From: Deltaproteobacteria bacterium
Lineage (GTDB): Bacteria; Myxococcota; Myxococcia; Myxococcales; 40CM-4-68-19
Direction: 5' to 3'
NCBI GenBank assembly: GCA_025358085.1
Contig: JANYKT010000062.1
Coordinates: 1-32,936 of the forward strand
Length of the DNA: 32,936 nt
Positions 30,543 through 32,936 of the stretch are shown here, piece by piece. The notes beneath the pieces are model-generated. The model was not told the DNA's origin. It made no database searches and saw only the letters and a list, made by a program, of their open reading frames with translations. The translations under genes and the position numbers were made by a program. Within the stretch, counting starts at the first letter, position 1. Each line of letters starts with the position of its first letter.

Positions 30543-31709
30543 CTACAGCGCGACGTCCTTCCGTACATCGCCTTTGTAGAGCTTCTCCAGCAGAGCGGCC
30601 GGCTCGGCAGCCTCGGGCGAGTCGGGCAGCACGATTTGCAACACCACGTAGAGGTCCCCGCGCGGCGCGCCGGTCGAGCCCGAGCGCAGCGCCGGCAGGC
30701 CGCGGCCGCGCAGGCGCAGCTTGCGGCCACTCTGGGACACGGGCGGTATCTTGAGCTTGACGGGTCCCTCGAAGGTGGGCGCGGTGACCTCGGCGCCGTT
30801 CAGCGCCTCGCCCACGGTGATGGGCAAATCGAGCGAGAGGTCGCGCCCGCTCACGCGCACCGTCGCGTGCTCGCGCACGGTGATGCGCAGGTACAAGTCG
30901 CCGGACTCGCCGCCGCGCTCGCCCAGGCCACCCTGTCCGGGCAGGCGCACGCGCGAGCCGGTCTCGACGCCCGCGGGGATCTTCACCTTCAGCCGCGCGA
31001 CCTCGGTGACGGTGCCCTCGCCGCCGCAGCGCGGGCAGGGGTCCTTGATCTCACCGCTGCCCATGCAGCGCGGGCAGGTGCCGCGGAAAAGGCCGCCCAT
31101 CTGCACCTCGCCGCTGCCGTCGCATTGCGGGCACTTGGCGGGCTTGCTGCCGGGCCGCGCGCCCGTGCCGTGGCACTCGGCGCAGCGGGCAGGGCGGCTG
31201 ACCGAGATTTCGCGCTCGGCCCCCAGCACGGCGTCGCGCAGGTCCACCTCGATCGCGGTCTCAGCGTCGTCGCCCGGCGCTGGCTCGACGCGCGCGCGCC
31301 GGGTCCGGCCAGCCTGGCGCCGCGAGAAGATGTCGCCGAACATCGAGCCCAGGTCATTCGGGTCGAAGCCCTGGCCGCCTCCAAAGCTTTGCCCGCCCCC
31401 AACGCCGCCGAAGCCAGAAGCCCCGCCCCGCCTGCCAAAATCGGCCTGCTGCTTCTGGTACTCGCGCACCTTGGCCTCGTCGAAGCCCGGCTTTGTCGCC
31501 ATCTCGCCGAACTCGTCGAAGAGCGCGCGCTTCTTCGGGTCACCAACGGCGTCGAAGGCGCCGGAGACGTCCTTGAATTTGTCCTCCGACTTCTTGTCGC
31601 CCGGGTTGACATCCGGGTGCAGCTTCTTGGCGAGCTTGCGGTACGCCTTTTTGATCTCCTCGGCGGAGGCGCTCTTGGACACACCGAGGGTGGCGTAAGG
31701 ATCCTTCAT
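30543..31709 (-). CDS. dnaJ: Chaperone protein DnaJ (Hsp40)
   Basis: Co-chaperone stimulating the DnaK ATPase, 388 residues. The J domain (1-70) contains HPD at 31-33 (KKLHPDVNPGD). A Gly/Phe-rich region (~94-116, SGFGGVGGGQSFGGGQGF) is followed by a zinc-finger region with four CxxCxGxG repeats (CAECHGTG, CPQCDGSG, CPRCMGSG, CPRCGGEG, about 171-230). The substrate-binding C-terminal beta domains hold IPAGVETGSRVRLPGQGG and GRKLRLRGRGLP. It is a full type I DnaJ. The ATG at 31707-31709 starts MKDPYATLGVSKSASAEEIK. No dnaK or grpE is present in the window. The gene is divergent from the SurA-like gene, 87 bases apart. Confidence 0.93.
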   Translation of the reverse strand: MKDPYATLGVSKSASAEEIKKAYRKLAKKLHPDVNPGDKKSEDKFKDVSGAFDAVGDPKKRALFDEFGEMATKPGFDEAKVREYQKQQADFGRRGGASGFGGVGGGQSFGGGQGFDPNDLGSMFGDIFSRRQAGRTRRARVEPAPGDDAETAIEVDLRDAVLGAEREISVSRPARCAECHGTGARPGSKPAKCPQCDGSGEVQMGGLFRGTCPRCMGSGEIKDPCPRCGGEGTVTEVARLKVKIPAGVETGSRVRLPGQGGLGERGGESGDLYLRITVREHATVRVSGRDLSLDLPITVGEALNGAEVTAPTFEGPVKLKIPPVSQSGRKLRLRGRGLPALRSGSTGAPRGDLYVVLQIVLPDSPEAAEPAALLEKLYKGDVRKDVAL

Positions 31710-31796
31710 GGGGCGGACCGTAACACCGGACCGAGGGTGGTCAATCAGCTGGATCTTCAATTGACCTGCGAATGGGGCGCTCGCTACCCTCTGGTC

Positions 31797-32264
31797 GTGC
31801 GCCTGACCAACCTCCTGATCGTGCTCATCGCCGCCTCGCTGCTGGCGCTTCCTCTCCACGCCCAGGGGGAGCGGCAGCTGCTCGACGAGGTGGTGGCGGT
31901 GGTCGAGACGCACGCCATCACGCTCTCCGGTCTCGCTGCCGAGACGCGGGTCAAGCTGGTCGAGGTGCAGGGCCCGGCCGCCGCCGATGCGGTGCCGGAC
32001 CGCAAGCTGCTTGCGGCTTCGCTGCGGCGCACGGTCGAGGAGCGGGTGGTGCTCGGCGAGGTTGAGCGGCTCAAGCTCTTCGACCTCGAGCGCAGCGAAG
32101 TGGACAACCTGCTGGCCCGGCTGCGCGCCCGGTTTCCCAGCGTCCAGAAGTACGAGGCCTTCCAGCGATCGGTCGAGCTCACCGACGACGAAATCGGCGC
32201 CATCCTGGCCCGCGAACTGCGCGTGGCGCGGTACCTGGACAACCGGCTCAAGCTCGCCGCCTAG
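31797..32264 (+). CDS. SurA-N-like periplasmic protein, truncated by an in-frame TAG
   Basis: First 155 codons of a gene for an exported protein related to the SurA/peptidyl-prolyl isomerase N-terminal chaperone domain. The signal peptide MRLTNLLIVLIAASLLALPL is followed by HA-Q cleavage. The mature part has the SurA-type opening LLDEVVAVVETHAITLSGL, and long helices ELTDDEIGAILARELRVARY and LDNRLKLAA before the TAG at 32262-32264. The usual SurA N-domain continues into a final helix; here the same frame goes on for 65 codons to a TGA at 32460-32462, one base before the rimI start. So the original gene was probably 31797-32462, and the TAG is a nonsense mutation, a recoding site or a sequencing error. 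GTG at 31797 chosen because the signal peptide starts there. No parvulin domain is present in either form. Confidence 0.7.
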   Translation: MRLTNLLIVLIAASLLALPLHAQGERQLLDEVVAVVETHAITLSGLAAETRVKLVEVQGPAAADAVPDRKLLAASLRRTVEERVVLGEVERLKLFDLERSEVDNLLARLRARFPSVQKYEAFQRSVELTDDEIGAILARELRVARYLDNRLKLAA

Positions 32265-32462
32265 CTGCGCGAGAGCGAGCTTGCCGAGGCCACGGGCGGG
32301 CGAAAACTCGGCAAGTCCGACCGCGAGGCGCTGCGGCTGCAACTGCAAAAAGAGAAATACCTGCGGCTGCTCGCCGAGCTTTTGCAAGACCTGCGCAAGC
32401 GCGCTGACGTGCGCGTGCTGGACCCGCTCGAGGCGGACGCGCCGCTCCAGAGGGCCGACTGA
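32265..32462 (+). other. In-frame continuation of the SurA-like gene after the TAG
   Basis: Sixty-five sense codons in the same frame as 31797-32264: LRESELAEATGGRKLGKSDR, then EALRLQLQKEKYLRLLAELL, then QDLRKRADVRVLDPLEADAP, then LQRAD and a TGA stop. About 85 percent of these codons end in G or C, as in genuine genes here. The predicted helix ending in RADVRVLDPL matches what follows the helical SurA_N domain in related proteins. The next gene (rimI) begins one base after the TGA, as expected if the original gene ended there. No internal ATG/GTG with a ribosome site convincingly restarts translation. Confidence 0.65.
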
Positions 32463-32463
32463 G

Positions 32464-32936
32464 ATGGCCGTGCGCGCGCGGGCCAGTCTCGAGATCCGGC
32501 GCATGCGTCCGGATGATCTCGAAGAAGTCATGGTGATCGAGCGGGCCGCCTTCAAGCATCCATGGTCCACGGAGCTGTTTCGCCGCGAGCTGGAGCACGA
32601 CTGGAGCACCATCCTCCTCGCTGTCGAGCCGCTCACCAGCGCCGCCAAAGGCGAAAGCCGCATCGTCGCGTTTCTCATTTATTGGCTGGTGCACGACGAG
32701 GTGCATATTCTCAATGTAGCGGTCTCGGCGGAGCACCAGCGCAAGGGCATCGCGCGGACGCTGATGGCCGAGACCGAACGGCGCGCGAACCTCGCCGATG
32801 CGTCGCTGATGACGCTTGAAGTCCGCCGATCGAACCTGGGCGCGCTCGATCTCTACCGCGCGTTCGACTACCGCGCCGTCGGCGTGCGGCCCAACTACTA
32901 CGCGGACGAAGGCGAGGATGCGATCGTGATGGTGAA
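32464..32936 (+). CDS. rimI: Ribosomal-protein-alanine N-acetyltransferase RimI, 5' part (runs off the window)
   Basis: GNAT acetyltransferase that acetylates the N-terminal alanine of ribosomal protein S18 in E. coli. From the ATG at 32464 I read MAVRARASLEIRRMRPDDLE, EVMVIERAAFKHPWSTELFR, then ILNVAVSAEHQRKGIARTLM, the acetyl-CoA-binding motif, LEVRRSNLGALDLYRAFDYR and VGVRPNYYADEGEDAIVMV. All RimI hallmarks appear: F-x-HPWS, ILNxAV, Q/RxxGxA, LEVRxSNxxAxxLY and Y-Y. An insertion TSAAKGESR lies in the loop near 57-65. The end of the window cuts the gene at about codon 157, near its expected end. One base separates it from the stop of the continued SurA frame. Confidence 0.9.
   Translation, partial: MAVRARASLEIRRMRPDDLEEVMVIERAAFKHPWSTELFRRELEHDWSTILLAVEPLTSAAKGESRIVAFLIYWLVHDEVHILNVAVSAEHQRKGIARTLMAETERRANLADASLMTLEVRRSNLGALDLYRAFDYRAVGVRPNYYADEGEDAIVMV

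Noticed and set aside
29964-32264. Very long plus-strand frame ending at the TAG in 32264
   Set aside because: Most of it is antisense to dnaJ and the HEAT gene, both of which have clear families. Only the part from 31797 on is coding; the rest is a shadow caused by GC-rich codon bias.

Overview
The window is GC-rich, densely packed bacterial chromosome. GC-rich third codon positions, many GTG and TTG starts, and abundant FHA, GAF, PATAN, HEAT and Ser/Thr-kinase proteins suggest a member of the Myxococcota (former Deltaproteobacteria). This is inferred from gene content; there is no rRNA marker. I see no phage, insertion sequence, CRISPR array or tRNA. The only region that looks accessory is about 29.2-29.8 kb.

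Layout. (1) 1-1791, minus strand: glyQ (5' part) and truD. (2) 1878-6007: a signalling cluster. It holds a zinc-ribbon/FHA/GAF class III adenylyl cyclase, a small photoactive-yellow-protein (PYP) homologue, an unknown helical protein on the opposite strand, and a Hanks-type Ser/Thr kinase. (3) 6056-8203: small proteins and an envelope cluster (holin-like, DUF3618-like, DUF883-like, DUF2231). (4) 8201-9002: queF with its intrinsic terminator, then a gene-free stretch. (5) 9003-13345: an RskA-like membrane protein, a lipoprotein, an FHA membrane protein, a membrane-anchored protein, a metallo-beta-lactamase-fold hydrolase and a TPR protein. (6) 13427-18021: four chained genes with overlapping or nearly abutting ends (CheY-like receiver, coiled-coil GAF, PATAN/receiver-like/GAF, HEAT repeats), followed by an exported protein. 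(7) 18692-22163, minus strand: a ClpA-like double AAA+ ATPase and a Rossmann/DUF2520 protein. (8) 22363-27095: a secreted SGNH esterase, a membrane protein, a membrane-anchored protein, lnt and udk. (9) 27110-27320: a candidate 6S RNA. (10) 27351-29241, minus strand: a VOC protein and a di-haem oxidoreductase. (11) 29242-29798: AT-richer DNA with a tandem repeat and a possible decayed lipoprotein gene. (12) 29799-31709, minus strand: dnaJ and a HEAT protein. (13) 31797 to the end: a SurA-N-like gene interrupted by an in-frame TAG, then rimI (5' part).

How the genes may work together. Housekeeping genes (glyQ, truD, queF, lnt, udk, dnaJ, rimI) are interleaved with signalling modules. The 1.9-6.0 kb cluster puts cAMP synthesis, a PYP-type sensor and a Ser/Thr kinase side by side. 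The 13.4-18.0 kb operon looks like a receiver/GAF/PATAN/HEAT scaffold pathway of the kind used for polarity or output switching in myxobacteria and cyanobacteria. Both pathway readings are inference from domains and gene order.

Most notable observations: the PYP homologue keeps the chromophore Cys, Tyr and Glu at exact PYP spacing; the SurA-like gene is split by an amber codon yet stays coding for 65 more codons up to rimI; the udk downstream gap resembles 6S RNA; and the Clp ATPase lacks the D1 pore-loop tyrosine.
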